Source of the DNA: Tetrahymena thermophila SB210
Taxonomy: Eukaryota > Ciliophora > Oligohymenophorea > Hymenostomatida > Tetrahymenidae
NCBI RefSeq assembly: GCF_000189635.1
Contig: NW_002476047.1
Location: 30,497-94,496, forward strand
DNA length: 64,000 nucleotides
Reading direction: 5' to 3'
The position numbers were made by a program, and so were the translations under genes. The notes beneath the pieces were generated by a model. It did not search any database, was not told the origin of the DNA, and saw only the letters and a list, made by a program, of their open reading frames with translations. Each line of letters starts with the position of its first letter. Position 1 is the stretch's first letter. Shown here one piece after another: positions 24,227-36,769 of the stretch.

Positions 24227-26312
24227 ATGAGCTCTAAAGATAAAGATAAAAAAAAATCAAGTAGCAGTAAGGACAAAAAGGAAAAGAGTGTAGACAAGTC
24301 TAAGCTAGATAAGTCTGAATCAAAGAAGAAAGATAAAGAAAAAAAGGATAAAGACAGTAAGAGCGTCAAGAGCAAAGATGAAAAATGTAATTTATTCAAT
24401 ATCAAATTTTTAATTAAAATGTTTAAAAGCAGCAAGTAAGTAAAAATTGTTATTTTATTGCTGAATTGTTGAATAACTTTGTTGCATTTAATATTTGCAT
24501 AAGTTTAAATACCCTCTTTTTAAATAGCTGATATTTCTGAAATTGAAGGAGACATTATTGCATAACAAATTCCTGCTTAATAGTAATAACCAATTATAGC
24601 TTAATAGCCATAACCAGAATAAATGTAAATTATTCTTACTTAATTAATTTATCTAAAAGAGAAATCAATAATATATTATAAAACAGTGATACAAAAATTT
24701 GTGTGCATCATGGAACAGAGTTAGTATATTTTTGTGAAAGTTGTGAAGAACCAATATGTAGAAATTGTACTAAACTAGGTCCTCATAATAATTAAGTAAA
24801 TATAGTTTTATTCTAAATAAATATTTATTTAAGAAATAAATTTCAAAATTTAATTAAGTGAAAATATGGGATTTTATAAAAATTTTTTTTAAAGCTTCAT
24901 AGAATAAATACTTTAGAAGAAGCATTCAAATCAAGAGTAACTAAACTAAGAGAGGCTATTCAAGGTAATCTTTTGGAAAAAAGGGATCAGTTGCTTGCTC
25001 AAATCCATAGAATAGAATATAGAATAGAAGAAATTAAATATGTCAAAACCATCATAGAGCGTGATGCTAGGAATGAATACAGTGGTATTATTGAAAGACT
25101 TAAGAGTGCTGAAGGATAAAAGCTAGCAATATTGCAACATGAAATGGGAGAGCTCTAGAAAGATTTAGATCGCATTAATGATTTAGGACATACCTTTAGA
25201 TAGTTTGTAAATAAACCAGAAGATCCTATAGATTTTCTAATAAGAGCAAGATCATTATATGAAAATATAGAATTTTTAGTTGCTAAACCTTTTAAAGGTA
25301 TTCAAATAATTAATTATCTAAAAAAAACAAATAATTTTATATTCTTTTTACAATTAAAACAGTCAATATCGAGGTTTATCCTTATGATCTGCCTAGAGAA
25401 TTAACTGACATGAGATTGTAGCTTCAAAAAGCTTCAGCTTAATAAGCTTTAATTGATTTTAAAAATGAAGTAATTTGGAAAATACTTGAAGAAAGAAAAG
25501 AATAAGAAGAAGAAGTTAAAGCAAAGATGGAGAAAGCAGCTTCTGAAGAAATAAATGAATGGGCAAAGTAAATTTTTTGGAAGCAAACTTTGACATAATT
25601 AATTAAATAATTTAAAAACTAGGTTAGTAGATAAATTTTCAAACGAATTAAAGAGGTATCAACTTATTTGCTACTATTGTGGTGTTGCTATGGATGATAA
25701 ATCTATTAATAAAAAATGCTAGAGTAATTCTAGAATTCCAGAAAATTGTAACAAAATGATATGTTTATTTTTATATGTTTAATAATTAAAATTAATGAAA
25801 TATAGTTGATGGTTACACAGTGAAAATACCAGATGCAAAATATAATGGAAATTTAAGACACTTTTTTGGAAAGCCTAAAGCTGATTATGTTGATTTAGTT
25901 AACACAGCAAAATCTTAAGGCTAGAAAAATTCAAGAGGAAAAATTCCTTTTATTCATTTTATTGAAGTTTAAATGAATCTGATTAAAAAATTATGTCAAG
26001 AAAGAGGAATAGACTTATCTAAAATATTTTAAGAACATGATAAATAAGGAAAAGGTATGTTTTTTAAATCAAATCTATATTCAAATAATTTTAACTATTC
26101 TAAAAGGTGTAATAAATTAGATTCAGTTTGCATATATTCTAAGTGAAATTATAGGCCTAAGTGCAAGTGACTCAGATTAGATAAGAAAATTCTTTGACCC
26201 ATAAAGTAAAAACACTATTGAATATCAAGATATACTCAGAGTAATGGATGATACTTCTCTAGTCGAAAAAATTTACTTAGATGAAAATCAATAAAATCAA
26301 GAATAAGTATGA
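24227..26312 (+). CDS. Lys-rich B-box, coiled-coil and EF-hand protein
   Basis: Start ATG 24227 (MSSKDKDKKKSSSSKDKK); TGA at 26310-26312. Exons recovered by frame: 24227-24386, 24528-24624, 24687-24795, 24895-25297, 25363-25567, then three more, all with GT...AG introns. Order of parts: a 50-residue Lys/Ser/Asp tail; a short Gln/Pro linker; a B-box-like zinc cluster (CVHHGTELVYFCESCEEPIC then C and H); a coiled coil (EEAFKSRVTKLREAIQ onward); a CYYCG motif; then a C-terminal pair of degenerate EF-hands (KIFQEHDKQGKGVINQIQF; KFFDPQSKNTIEYQDI). In the second hand the loop lacks several acidic ligands, so calcium binding may be lost there. Known of the families: B-box plus coiled coil mediates assembly. 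Inference: a calcium-linked or structural scaffold. The B-box/EF-hand combination is not one I know from animals. Confidence 0.8.
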
Positions 26313-26945
26313 AAATATAAGAATTTTCTCTCTTGATTCTTATAATTTAAATTAAATTTATACATATAATATATAATTTATTGGTAAGTATGCACATAGA
26401 TAACCGGCTAAATTAAGCATAATTTATAGATTAAAGACTTTAAATTGAAATATCTTCTTTAAATTTAGGATTTTATTACCTCAATAAAAAGATTTCAAAA
26501 AAAATTTTGTTTATCTTTTTCTGTGAATTCATTTTTAAAAATATTTTTTAATTTTTAAAATGAAAATTATCTAAAAATATTTTGTTATTATTTATTTATT
26601 TATTTATTAATTTAGATTTTATCGAAATTATAAATGATCTTCATTCGAATTTAAAAAAAAGTATGCCTTATAATTATATAAATCTTGTTGTTTTCTTTGT
26701 TTGACTAGCAAATAAATAGTTTAAAGAAAATTCAGATATTTATTAATGTTAACAAAATTAAATTATTTATAAAATTAAAAGTAAATTTATTATCGGATTT
26801 AATTATTAATTAATTAATTCATTATTTAACAATTTCTAAAAAATTTGTGTTTTAATTTTTTTCATAGAATTAATTACAAATAATTATTAATTAATCAAAT
26901 TTTTTTGATAATTTAATCAATTTAAAAAATAGAGAAAATTATAAA
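26313..26945. other. AT-rich spacer
   Basis: 633 bp between two plus-strand genes. It is dominated by A and T runs and ATTTATTTATTTATTA-type stretches. It contains the downstream region of the EF-hand gene and the promoter side of the palmitoyltransferase gene. No open frame or RNA gene is visible. Confidence 0.55.
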
Positions 26946-28844
26946 ATGTCTTCTGGATATTAATAGCTCTAAAGCTTAGACGAATCTTCAGTTCACATTC
27001 CTATTTAGCAAGAAAAAACATAGGAATTGTAATTAAAATATCGCTTTTTCTAAATAAACAAAGTTAAACACATAAAATATTTTAAAAGGTCAACTTTTAT
27101 AGGTAAGGAATAGCATTCACATGGTAGTCATAATCACGATCATGGTCATGATCATTCTCACTCTCATTCACATGGAGGTCATACCCATAGTCATGGTGGA
27201 AGACCTTGCAATTCTAGCCATGGAGTTGCTTAAGCAGCTGTCCCATAAGCTTAAGGTGGAAAGTGTGGTCATAATCATGCACCTGGATAATCTTGCAGAA
27301 CAAAATCTAACTCCTAAAAATATTTCATTAGATTTTTTACAATGTTTATGCCATGCAACTGTATAGTCTTAGAATATTTCGTAAAATTTTAGTTTATTTT
27401 ATCATTTTTTGAAATTTTTTAAAACTGTAAAAAGATCAAATGAAAAATTATAAAAATTTATTATTTCAATGATTTGAATCATGTTATTTAATTGATGCTA
27501 AAGTAGTTATTATATTTTAAATTCTAAATAGTGGTTGAATGACACTTTGAAAGGCAATGATTTTGAATACTAAAGCTCAACAGCTTTTATGCTTGTGATT
27601 TTGTTTTTGTGCTTCGTTACTTATTACTAATGTATATCGATCAATAATAATCCTACTAAAAGAGTATTTTGCATATTTTTTTATTTATTTTTGAAGAGAA
27701 ATTTCAATTAAATTATGTAAAACTCATTAGATTAAATCTTTTATTCAAATTAAACATAAAATAGCAACCTCCTCCTTGTGATCCCAGTTTAGTAGACCCC
27801 TTATACAGAAACGATTCTGTATGTAAAGAGTGCAATGCTTGGAAACCTATGAGAGCTAAGCATTGCAGAACATGTGGTGGTTGCTAATTAAGAATGGATC
27901 ACCACTGCCCCTGGATTACAAATTGTGTTGGGTTGAGAAATAACAGATCATTTTATCTTTTCACTATATATATGGCTGTAATAATTTATTTGAAGATTAT
28001 AATGAGAAAATAATTTATTTTTTATTTAAAATTAAGGCAGGTGCAGTTTAATATTGCTATAGAACTTTAATTTATTTCCAATATTTAAATGCTTTGGATA
28101 ATTTTTGGATAAATAGCTCATTCTTTTATCTTTATTGGTTAGCCACTACTGTTATCTTAATTCCTATAACTATTATGCTTGTAGGCTTGACAGTATTCCA
28201 TTCAATGCTTCTTGTTAATAATGCTACTACCCTTGATATTATGGGAGGTTTATCTTTGAGCTTACCATTTTCTCCTCAACAATCACTTCCATAGAATAAG
28301 AGATCAGTAAAAATTATAATTTAACTAATTAGACTTAATAATTTTAAAAATAATAGGTCAATCTCTTTAACAGAGGTCTTATATCAAATGTAAGAGATTT
28401 CTTTAGTGGTGATATCTTTTTATTCTGGTGGCCTTTTACAACCTATACACCTAACGACGGTAATTTTGGAAATTAAAGTATTATATTAATCGTTAATTAA
28501 ATTACATAGGTACATCTTATGAGATGGCTCCTCCTTGCTCTTTCAATGAGATTTAAAATATAGTCTAAAAATAAATTGTTAATGAAGATGGAATTGACCT
28601 AAATTAATTAGTCACTGATTTTGATAGAAGAATAGAAGCTGAAAAAGAGCGTTTGAAAGAATGCAATCTCCAAGTAGACAACAAAATCTTTGAATTATGG
28701 AAAGATTTACAAGCTTAAAAGGAAGAACAATAGAAAAAAGAAGCTTTGATTTAGTTAAAGTAACAACAATAATAATAATAATAAAATTAAGGCTAAGCTT
28801 CTGAAGCTGTTGTTTAAAATTAAAATGAAATTAATATTTTTTGA
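26946..28844 (+). CDS. DHHC-type protein S-palmitoyltransferase with His-rich segment
   Basis: Six exons (26946-27380, 27532-27663, 27765-27977, 28037-28306, 28357-28459, 28510-28844) give exactly 496 codons, 495 aa, ending in TGA. Start MSSGYQQLQSLDESS. A hydrophilic N-terminus holds a His/Gly/Ser run ([20 protein letters not shown]), then hydrophobic segments ([31 protein letters not shown]). The cysteine-rich domain follows ([18 protein letters not shown], then [17 protein letters not shown]). Two more membrane segments come next ([20 protein letters not shown] region), then a Gln/Lys-rich cytosolic tail. Known role: DHHC enzymes attach palmitate to cysteines of membrane-associated proteins via an acyl-Cys in the DHHC motif, and bind two structural zincs. 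The active DHHC and both CCHC clusters appear complete. The His-rich segment is unusual in this family and resembles loops of zinc transporters. Confidence 0.9.
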
Positions 28845-29634
28845 TGACAACATTTATTGAGGTTTCAAAAAAAATGTGTATTCATTGTTTCAATAATTAT
28901 AAATAAATAAGCAAATAAAAAAAAGATAAAAAATTTAACACTTTTATTTCTTCAACTCAATTCAAAAAATTTAAGTAGAAAAATTAATTTAAAATTTCTT
29001 AGCAAGTAAAAATAGATATTTTAATTAATTAATTAATGAGTTTAATTTATTAATTTATTCAAAAATAAAACCAAAACAAATTTTAAAAGCTAAGTTTTAT
29101 GTATGATTATTTAAAAGTGTAGTTCTTAAACTATTTAAAATGTCATATAATTGATTTATAGTAATTAATTTTGAATAGTATAATTAAAATTTTATCTATT
29201 TTTAAATTAGACATATAATATTTTTATGGATTTTAATAGTCCCAAATCTACTAATAAAAAAATACATATCCATTTTAGTTAAAGTTTACATTTTCATATT
29301 TTCATGCAATTTATTCAGATGATATTTTAACTTTTTAAATATTTTTTGTAATATTTTCTATATTAATTAATTGAAAGTATAAATAAACAAGTAAAATAAT
29401 ACTTCATAGCTATTTTTCATAAATATCAAATGATCAATTTATCAGAAATATTAATTAAAGTTAATATAAACAAGTTTGTTGTCAATCCTTTTATAATGAT
29501 CACAGAAGTTAAATAAATAAGTTATTAAATTTTGTAAATGACTAAATAATTTATCAGAATTAATAAATGAAGTGAGACCTTTAAATAAGGAATGAAACTG
29601 ATTTATTTAAAATTGAAATTAAAATAATTTAAAT
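28845..29634. other. AT-rich convergent spacer
   Basis: 790 bp between two converging genes (palmitoyltransferase plus, cyclic-nucleotide-binding gene minus). Both 3' ends must lie here. A/T runs only; no polyadenylation signal stands out from the background composition. Confidence 0.55.
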
Positions 29635-32600
29635 TCAACTATTAGTATTATTTGATAGTTTTTTTGCTATTTTTTCAGCGTATTTACTGGGATTTAAAAT
29701 AAAATCATAATATTTACTAAATCTCCACTTTTCATTTTTTTTCTTTGATTTATTATAAACCTCTTAATTTTTTTGCATATTTGAAAAAAACACATTCAAA
29801 ATCTCAGATTTATTAAGCTTTGATTTTTGGTTTACTTTTTATTAAAGGCTTTCAAAGAATTAGAATTGCTGATGCTTTCTTTTTAATTAATGATAGTGGC
29901 CAAATATCAACTTATTTTGCTTATCTTGATAAGTCTCTTCTGTAATTATTTTCTTATTCTCTTCTTTTTACCTTAATAAACTTTCTAATTCTTATTTTTT
30001 TCTTTCAAACAACTCGTAATTCTTATCTTCCTAAGTTAAATTTCTATCTAAATTTAGCAAATCAATATTATTTTTTTGAATTGGTTTTTCTTCTTTCGAT
30101 ATGCTCAAAAATTAATTTCTTCTTTTTTGGTTATTAAAATCGTTAATGAATAATTTTATATGACTTTAGTAAAAATTTTAGTTCTCTTTTATTGGTTAAG
30201 TTTAAATTTTTTAAGTTGTATTGTTTAATGATTAGGATTTTCTATTTTTTGTGGTATCAATTTTACATCTTTAATAAATATTTTATATAAACTAAGTTTC
30301 ATTTAAATTTATATCTTAGCTATTTGATTGAAAAGATTACTACTTTTATTTCAATTATAATAGCGGATGCTAATTAAATAGAGTGGTCATTGAATTTTAT
30401 CCAGTTTGTACTTAATCAATAGTAATCTAAGATGAATTTAAAGAAAAATAATTTTTTTAGGATTTTAATTACTTGATATTTTTTTTATAATTAGGTTAAA
30501 TAAAAAACATTTAATTAAGATCCATTTCTTATTTTTTAATTGTTTAATTTTCATTTTAATTCTGGTTATTTGCCTTCTCCATATTATTAAGTTGATTAGG
30601 AAATTAATCTTTATAATAAGATTTTTCATAGAATTAAGATTGTTCGATAATTTAATCTTAATCAGTGGGTTAATCATTGAATTACAAAATGAAATTGTCT
30701 TATTATTTTTAGTGGTTAAAGCTGTTGTTGAAACCATATCCACTCATAGAAAGTGCAGTACTGTTCTCTTTTGGAGAACTTTCATACCTCTCATTATTTT
30801 ATTAAATAGATACATGAAAGCTTTTCTAGCTTATAGATTTTTCTAAAGGTGGAAATTTCTAATTTTTTTCATTCAAATTGTATTAAAATGGCTAAAATTG
30901 GTTAAAATTATAGTGAGTACTTTGATTTTTACTGTAAAAAATTTGATTTTAACATTTAGGAGAGTTGAGAACATCTGTGAAGCAACTAATGCTCCTATAA
31001 TTAACATGATCCTTTATATCTTATTAAGATTCTTAAATATTTTTATAAGTTCCTTCTAAATTTTTACGATTTTCAAATATTTAGTTTAGCTTTGTTGTAT
31101 AAAAATTATCTGCTTTATTTTAATCTGACTTTTTAAACACTGATACTTAAGGTTATGATGATATAAGTAGATCATTAAGCTATTTTTTCAAAGATAATAT
31201 TTTTTTATTAGTAGGCTCTGCCATTATATAGCTTTTAAACTGTTAGCAAATTTGATTCTATTTCACTTCTTAAAATTCATTAAAATTTTCGTTAATCTAA
31301 ATTTATTTCTTAAACCTCTCTGAAACAACTTTGCTATATGAATAAACTTTTCTATAAAATTCCTAATTTGAAATAATTTAAAAAATTAGTATTTTTTTTT
31401 TTGAATAAATTAATCAATTAAAAGATTGATTTAAGCTAAAAATAAATTACTATTATAAAAATAATAAATATTTTATTTAAAATTTTAGAATATAATAAAT
31501 ATAAAATAATTTTACATTTGAGTTCATTACAATAAGAATTCCTAAACTGCTTTCACATTATATTGAATATTTTCTTGAAACTCTAAGCAGTATTTCCTCA
31601 AATCCAAAAACAAAACCTGCACTTACAATTGCAATCTTTTATTTTTTAAGTAAAATATATATAATGAAAATATAAATCATTAAATTTACTTTCATTAGCT
31701 TATTTTACTTGACTTGCTATTTACAAAAGCTAAAAGGAAATTATTATTCGTTATCTTTATTAGTTAGCTCTTTTTGATGAATGCATTAATTTTTAAACAA
31801 CTAGTTTAAAAAATTTCATAAAATAAAAAACAAATTGAATAATAAATTTATTACTGAAAATTCTCCTTCTTTAACAATGTAAAAAGCATCTGATTCTTAC
31901 CCTTACTTGAAAACTATTTAACCCCTTTAGTACTCTTTAATGTAAGAATTGTAATAGATTTATTTCATAAAATTATCTTCAAGGCCACTGAATAAAGCAA
32001 TTTTAGAAAAAAAATTTATATTGTGCTATATTTTTTATGTTTCTTTGTCCTCTATGTTAATTAAAATCCATAAGTATTTACAAAACAAAGTAATTTATTT
32101 TACTCAGCACATTTAAAAAATCTTGTTTCACTATAAATACTAAATAGGTAAGCTCTTTAGCTTTAATTGTAGCTGCTCTCGGAGTATTTTTGCCTTTGAG
32201 AAGAGATAACTCACCAAAAGAATCTCCTACAAATAAAAAAATTTTATTTGATAAAAAAAATATAAATTAAAAACACATTTGATTAAATAAAATATTTATT
32301 ATTTTTTAATACCTTTTTTAAGGACTTTAATTTCTCTTTATATAAAAACCGTTTCGTTTGAGTTTGAGGAGGAAAATTTTACTCCATCATTATTAAACTC
32401 GTTTTGTTACTAATTATCCTTATTTTACTAAACAGATTTTGATAGACCAGAAGTTTTGGTGTCTTTCGAGAGTATTTATTTTGATGTGTTATTGTGTCTT
32501 AAATCTTATATTTACTTATTCTAAGGTAATGGCTATGATAAAATTAGTGGGGAAGATTAAATGTTTAATTAATTAATTTTTTAAGATCTGTTAGCTGAAA

Positions 32601-33910
32601 TTATTTTTGAAGAAATTTTCTAAAATTAAGCTAACTTAGACTAAGGAACACTAGTCTATCTCTCTCTAATGTGTTAAGGACTCTAGCTTTTTTATTTCTA
32701 AAGAGATTGATTTTAATCACTTTAAGAGTCCTTTATTACTGAATCTTACTATAACTAGTTTAGCTAACTAAAGCCTTATGGATCTTATTAGTTTTTTAAT
32801 ATGCCTGACTTTTTCTTTTCTAAATAATGGTTAGGACTTACTTCTTTCAAATTCGAATTTTTTTAAAATTTATTGTTTTATGAAGACTAATCAAGCTTTT
32901 AATTTACTTTGCTTTAATTTAATACTTTTTTTCTTAAATCAGCTTGAGGAACATCAGCTTCATCCATAGCCTACTCATAAGAACTCACTAAAACTGATAC
33001 AGATCCTTGGATAATTATATAAAATTCCTCTCCAATATCACCTTAAAATTATATAAAACGATTTGTTAAATTAAGTAAAGGAAATAAATAAGCAAGCAAG
33101 CAATAATTAATCAGAGTTTTTAGCTTAAAATTAAAAATGATTTAAATAAACTAAAAAAACAAACATTAATTATTTAAATTTTATTATTTTTATTGATAAA
33201 ATATGATATGAAGCAATTGATTGGTTGATTTATTAAAGCTGATTCATGAAACAATTAAAATTTTTTAGAAAAAAAATGTTAAATAAAATGTTAAACCTTT
33301 AATTAATTTACCTTACTAAAACAATATTTAGCCTGTTTATATTTCTTTAAATCTTAAATATTAACAGCATTAATAGACTGTTTAAATTCCATGATTTTTT
33401 TCCAAATCCTCAAAAAATCTAACTCTTTTTAAATTTTTATATAATTATTTGCTTTCTACAATTGACCTATTAGAAGGATCCTTATTTACAATTTGCATGA
33501 ATCTCTTTTTATATAAGTATTATTTTATTAGGGTTAGATTTTAAAATATTTTATTCATTTGTATATTAAACAATTAATTATTCTTACCTAAAAAGACTTT
33601 TCTTCATTTAATGTTTCTTAAATTGCAATCTATGGTTCAATATTTACTTCCGACTCTAACTAAATTTGCTAGTTTACTTCACTAGCAGCATTCTTTTTAT
33701 AACTTGAGAAATTTTTTTCTTATTAATACTATGTTTAGCTAGCTTTTTAATTAAGTTGATCAATTATTCTAAAAGATGAGTGTCTAGCAGTTTTTTAAGA
33801 TTTTATTTTTATCTATCCATCTGATGATACTTCCTTATCAAAAGAAGTGTCCTAATCTTATTCTGCAGATAAAATACTTAAACTTTTCCTGAAATGTGAA
33901 GGAGTACTCA
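29635..33910 (-). CDS. Tandem cyclic-nucleotide-binding (CNB) domain protein with split first domain
   Basis: Start ATG 33910 (MSTPSHFRKSLSILSAEQDQ); TGA at 29637-29635. About eight exons. CNB domain 1 begins with FFEDLEKNHGI...RFKEIQTGQILFQQG, then GEEFYIIIQGSVSVLV. It is then broken by some 160 Gln/Ser/Lys-rich residues before the phosphate-binding cassette FGELSLLKGKNTPRAATI. CNB domain 2 has IVFKQGQESDAFYIVKEGEF and ends FGFEEILLRVSRKYS. A frame-conserving intron (31,53x to 31,37x) then links it to a 560-residue Gln/Asn-rich tail that contains MAEPTNKKILSLKKQ, so the tail is probably not a separate gene. In domain 1 the cassette keeps the Glu and Arg (GEL...PRAA) that bind the cyclic phosphate; domain 2 has no clear cassette. 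Known role of the fold: cAMP/cGMP sensing, as in PKA regulatory subunits. No kinase or channel part is present. Inference: a cyclic-nucleotide sensor or scaffold. Confidence 0.8.
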
Positions 33911-34546
33911 TTTATAATAAAAATTTCTACTTTTCTATTTAAATTAAAGTACCCTTTAATCTAAAGTAAAATGTTTTCTATTAATCCCTTTTATACTAAT
34001 TTATTTTTTTCAAAATCAGATAAAGTAGAAGTAAATAAATGAGCTTATATTTTCTAATGAATCAATTAATCTTAAAAGAGGATTATTAAATTTCAAAATT
34101 AATTTTATAATAAATTAACATAAATACAAATCAATATTATTTGAGATACTCTTTATCAATTTTTAAATGAAAATTTAGCACTTGAAAATAAATATTGCAA
34201 AAAAAAATTTTTATCTTTACTTGAATTTAAATGATTCGTACATAGCTTTATTTCAATTAAAAATTACAGTTTTTACTTGAAATAAATTTTGAAAATAAAA
34301 TAATTAATGAATAAAAAAATAAATTTTATTTAGAAAATATGTTTTAAAAAAATATATTATAATTAAGACACATTTTTAGAATACTATATAAAATAATTGA
34401 CACAAAAGTTAGGGAATAATTTTATTTTATGTTTATTTATAGTTGTAGATATTTAATTATTTTTTATTTAGTTATTTATTTTTTTATTTAAATTACAAGT
34501 TTGTTTGTTTGTTTAAATGATTGCTTTACCTTATTACTAAATTTTC
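33911..34546. other. AT-rich spacer
   Basis: 636 bp between two minus-strand genes (3' of RPA32, 5' of the CNB gene). It includes a short TTTG repeat (TTTGTTTGTTTG, near 34,500). No coding frame is visible. Confidence 0.55.
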
Positions 34547-35692
34547 TCAAACATTTAATAAATAATTATCACTACCAACACTGAAAATTTCATTTGCTGA
34601 GACCAGTTGTTAAAGAATTTGGCTTTTATGTAAAATAAAAAATAATTAATTTTTACTTTTTTGTTGCAAAAATGATTACTTGATTTGAACTTGATTGAGT
34701 TAGCTTTAGAAAAATTCAATTATCTTACTCTTAGGGATTTAATCATTAGGATTGTGTTTCAAGATTTACCTCATCAATTCTAATACCTATTTAATTGAAT
34801 TAAGTTATTTTTAATATTTTTAAGTATTAATATTAAAGTTCTATTAATTACTTATTCTTTAGGCTACTAATTGCGATCAATTTAATAATGCTTTTATTAG
34901 AAAAAAATATATTTAAGAAAATATTTTTATTTCTTAATTAATTAATTTATTTATTTTTTATTAATTAATTTATTACGACTTTTTGAGCAGAAGCATTGTG
35001 ATTATTATGAGCTTTATCATTTGTCATATGCATGAAGTCTTCAATACCATGTTTTCTTTAAAGATATCTCAAACATAAATCTAAACCATGTCTACTAATT
35101 TCGTTAGCATCATTAACAATAGAAAAATAAAGCAATTATATCTAGGCATTTTTTCTCATTTTAAGCATAGCTCTAACATATTTATGTCTGTTTCCATTAT
35201 TTCTAATTATTTGTAGAATATTAGAATATTATTTTAACTTAAGAAAAATTAATTTATTACTATAATTCAATTTCGTAAGCTTAAACAAATTCAGGTAACT
35301 CGTCTGACATTTTAGACTTTTGGATAACTACTTCTATGCATCCTGTGCTATCAGATAGCTTACCCATTATTTTAGGAGAATCATTGATACTTTAGAGAAA
35401 TTCAAATTTAGCAGTAATAATAGCATTTTCAAATGCGCCGTACCATTCATAGTGATTACCAGAATGGGCTTATGGGTTTTCCTTTGCAGCTTTAACTATC
35501 TAGTTGATCATAAAACAATTTAAGGGTACTGTAATTTAAGGTATTTTTTCTGCCTATATAATTTTTGGATTATTTTAGTGTTAATATAATTTGATGTTAT
35601 TTTTAAAAGCATTAAAAAAGTACTTGTTGCTTTTAGGCTGATTAATTATTGCCTGAGTTGTTATCAAATCCTCCTTGAACTCTATTACTCAT
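34547..35692 (-). CDS. RFA2: Replication protein A 32-kDa subunit (RPA32/Rfa2-like)
   Basis: Start ATG 35692 (MSNRVQGGFDNNSGNNQSAQ), a Gly/Asn/Gln-rich N-terminus like the phosphorylated tail of RPA32. Then QQAEKIPQITVPLNCFMINQ corresponds to the QAEKK...VPCTISQ stretch of human RPA32. The OB-fold follows with GKLSDSTGCIEVVIQ (RPA32: DDxTGxxxVRQW), RNNGNRHKYVRAMLK, and FSIVNDANEISRHGLDLCL ahead of the last helix. A further intron of about 200 nt joins NASAQK to a C-terminal winged helix (VLELMRQILKHNPND, ending SANEIFSVGSDNYLL) that stops at TGA 34549-34547. Four or more exons. Known role: middle subunit of the RPA trimer that coats single-stranded DNA in replication and repair, with the winged helix recruiting repair factors. 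Tetrahymena also has an RPA32 paralog in its telomerase complex (Teb2); this gene could be either, but the winged helix favours Rfa2. Confidence 0.82.
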
Positions 35693-36769
35693 TTTTGTTT
35701 GTATGAATTTTTTAGTTATTTCAAACTTTGCTATATAAACTTTTTTTTAGTAATTATTTATTAAATATTTTTTTTCTTTTGAATTTTTTTAGATAATTAT
35801 AATTTGTTAGATATATATATCTTTTTAATATCAAAAAGAAAGCGCGCATTATTTTAATAAATATTTTAGATTTTATCAAACTCTAATTAACTATAAATGA
35901 GAACCGCTAAAATGTTAATTATTTGAAAATTTATACTAATAATTTATCTCAGAAAACATAAGTAGAATTATGAAATCATCAAAATTAAAATAAAAACCTT
36001 GCTTGTGCTTTAATTCATTTTTAATTTTGAGATAAAAATATTTTCTTGAATTAATTTATATCAATCTATTTTAATTGATTCCCATTATTCTAATTTACTT
36101 TTATTTTAAGTACATTAAAATTCAGATTGTAAAAATTTATTTTTATTTTAATTAGCTAAAAATAATTTTAAATAAAATATTTAAAGCTTTTTTATCGAAA
36201 ACTAAAAAAACATAAATATTGAAAATTTTGAGTTTCAAAAATAAATTTTGATGTTATCTTCTATTTAAGATAGGAAGAAGAATAATCTTTATGAATTATT
36301 ATTTTATTTATTTTACACTATTATAATAGGAAGTACTAATCACAATAAAAATAGAGTTGTTAAAGAATATAGCAATTTATGAAAGAATTCATTTAAATTT
36401 TTTCATTAAATTTAAATAGGCATCTATTTATCTTTTTATCAATGAATCTATTTTTTAAAATTAAAAATCATATATTGAATAATATATGATTAATATACAA
36501 AATGCAAACCTAATTTATTCATTTTAAAATAGTTGAATGATCTAAACGAATCAATTTTTTTTATTTATTTATTGATTTGAATTTTGATCCAATTTTCATT
36601 TTTATGAAAAAATAAGTTTTTGAAAAAAAGAATAAGAAATTAAATACATTTTCAATAAAAAAGCTTAACAATTAACAATTAATTATAAGAAATTGACAAA
36701 TAAATTAAATATAATAGTGCTTTTTCTGAATCAAGGATATCATTTCAAAACACACAAGCATTTTTAAAA
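35693..36769. promoter_or_regulatory. Divergent promoter region
   Basis: 1,077 bp between RPA32 (minus) and the ECTF-motif gene (plus). It serves as upstream sequence for both. AT-rich throughout, with a single AAAGCGCGCATT near 35,842 as the only GC-rich word. Confidence 0.5.

Noticed and set aside
24184-24435. Minus-strand Leu/Ser ORF opposite the Lys-rich N-terminus
   Set aside because: AAG/AAA codons read backwards give CTT/TTT; a composition artefact of the plus-strand gene.
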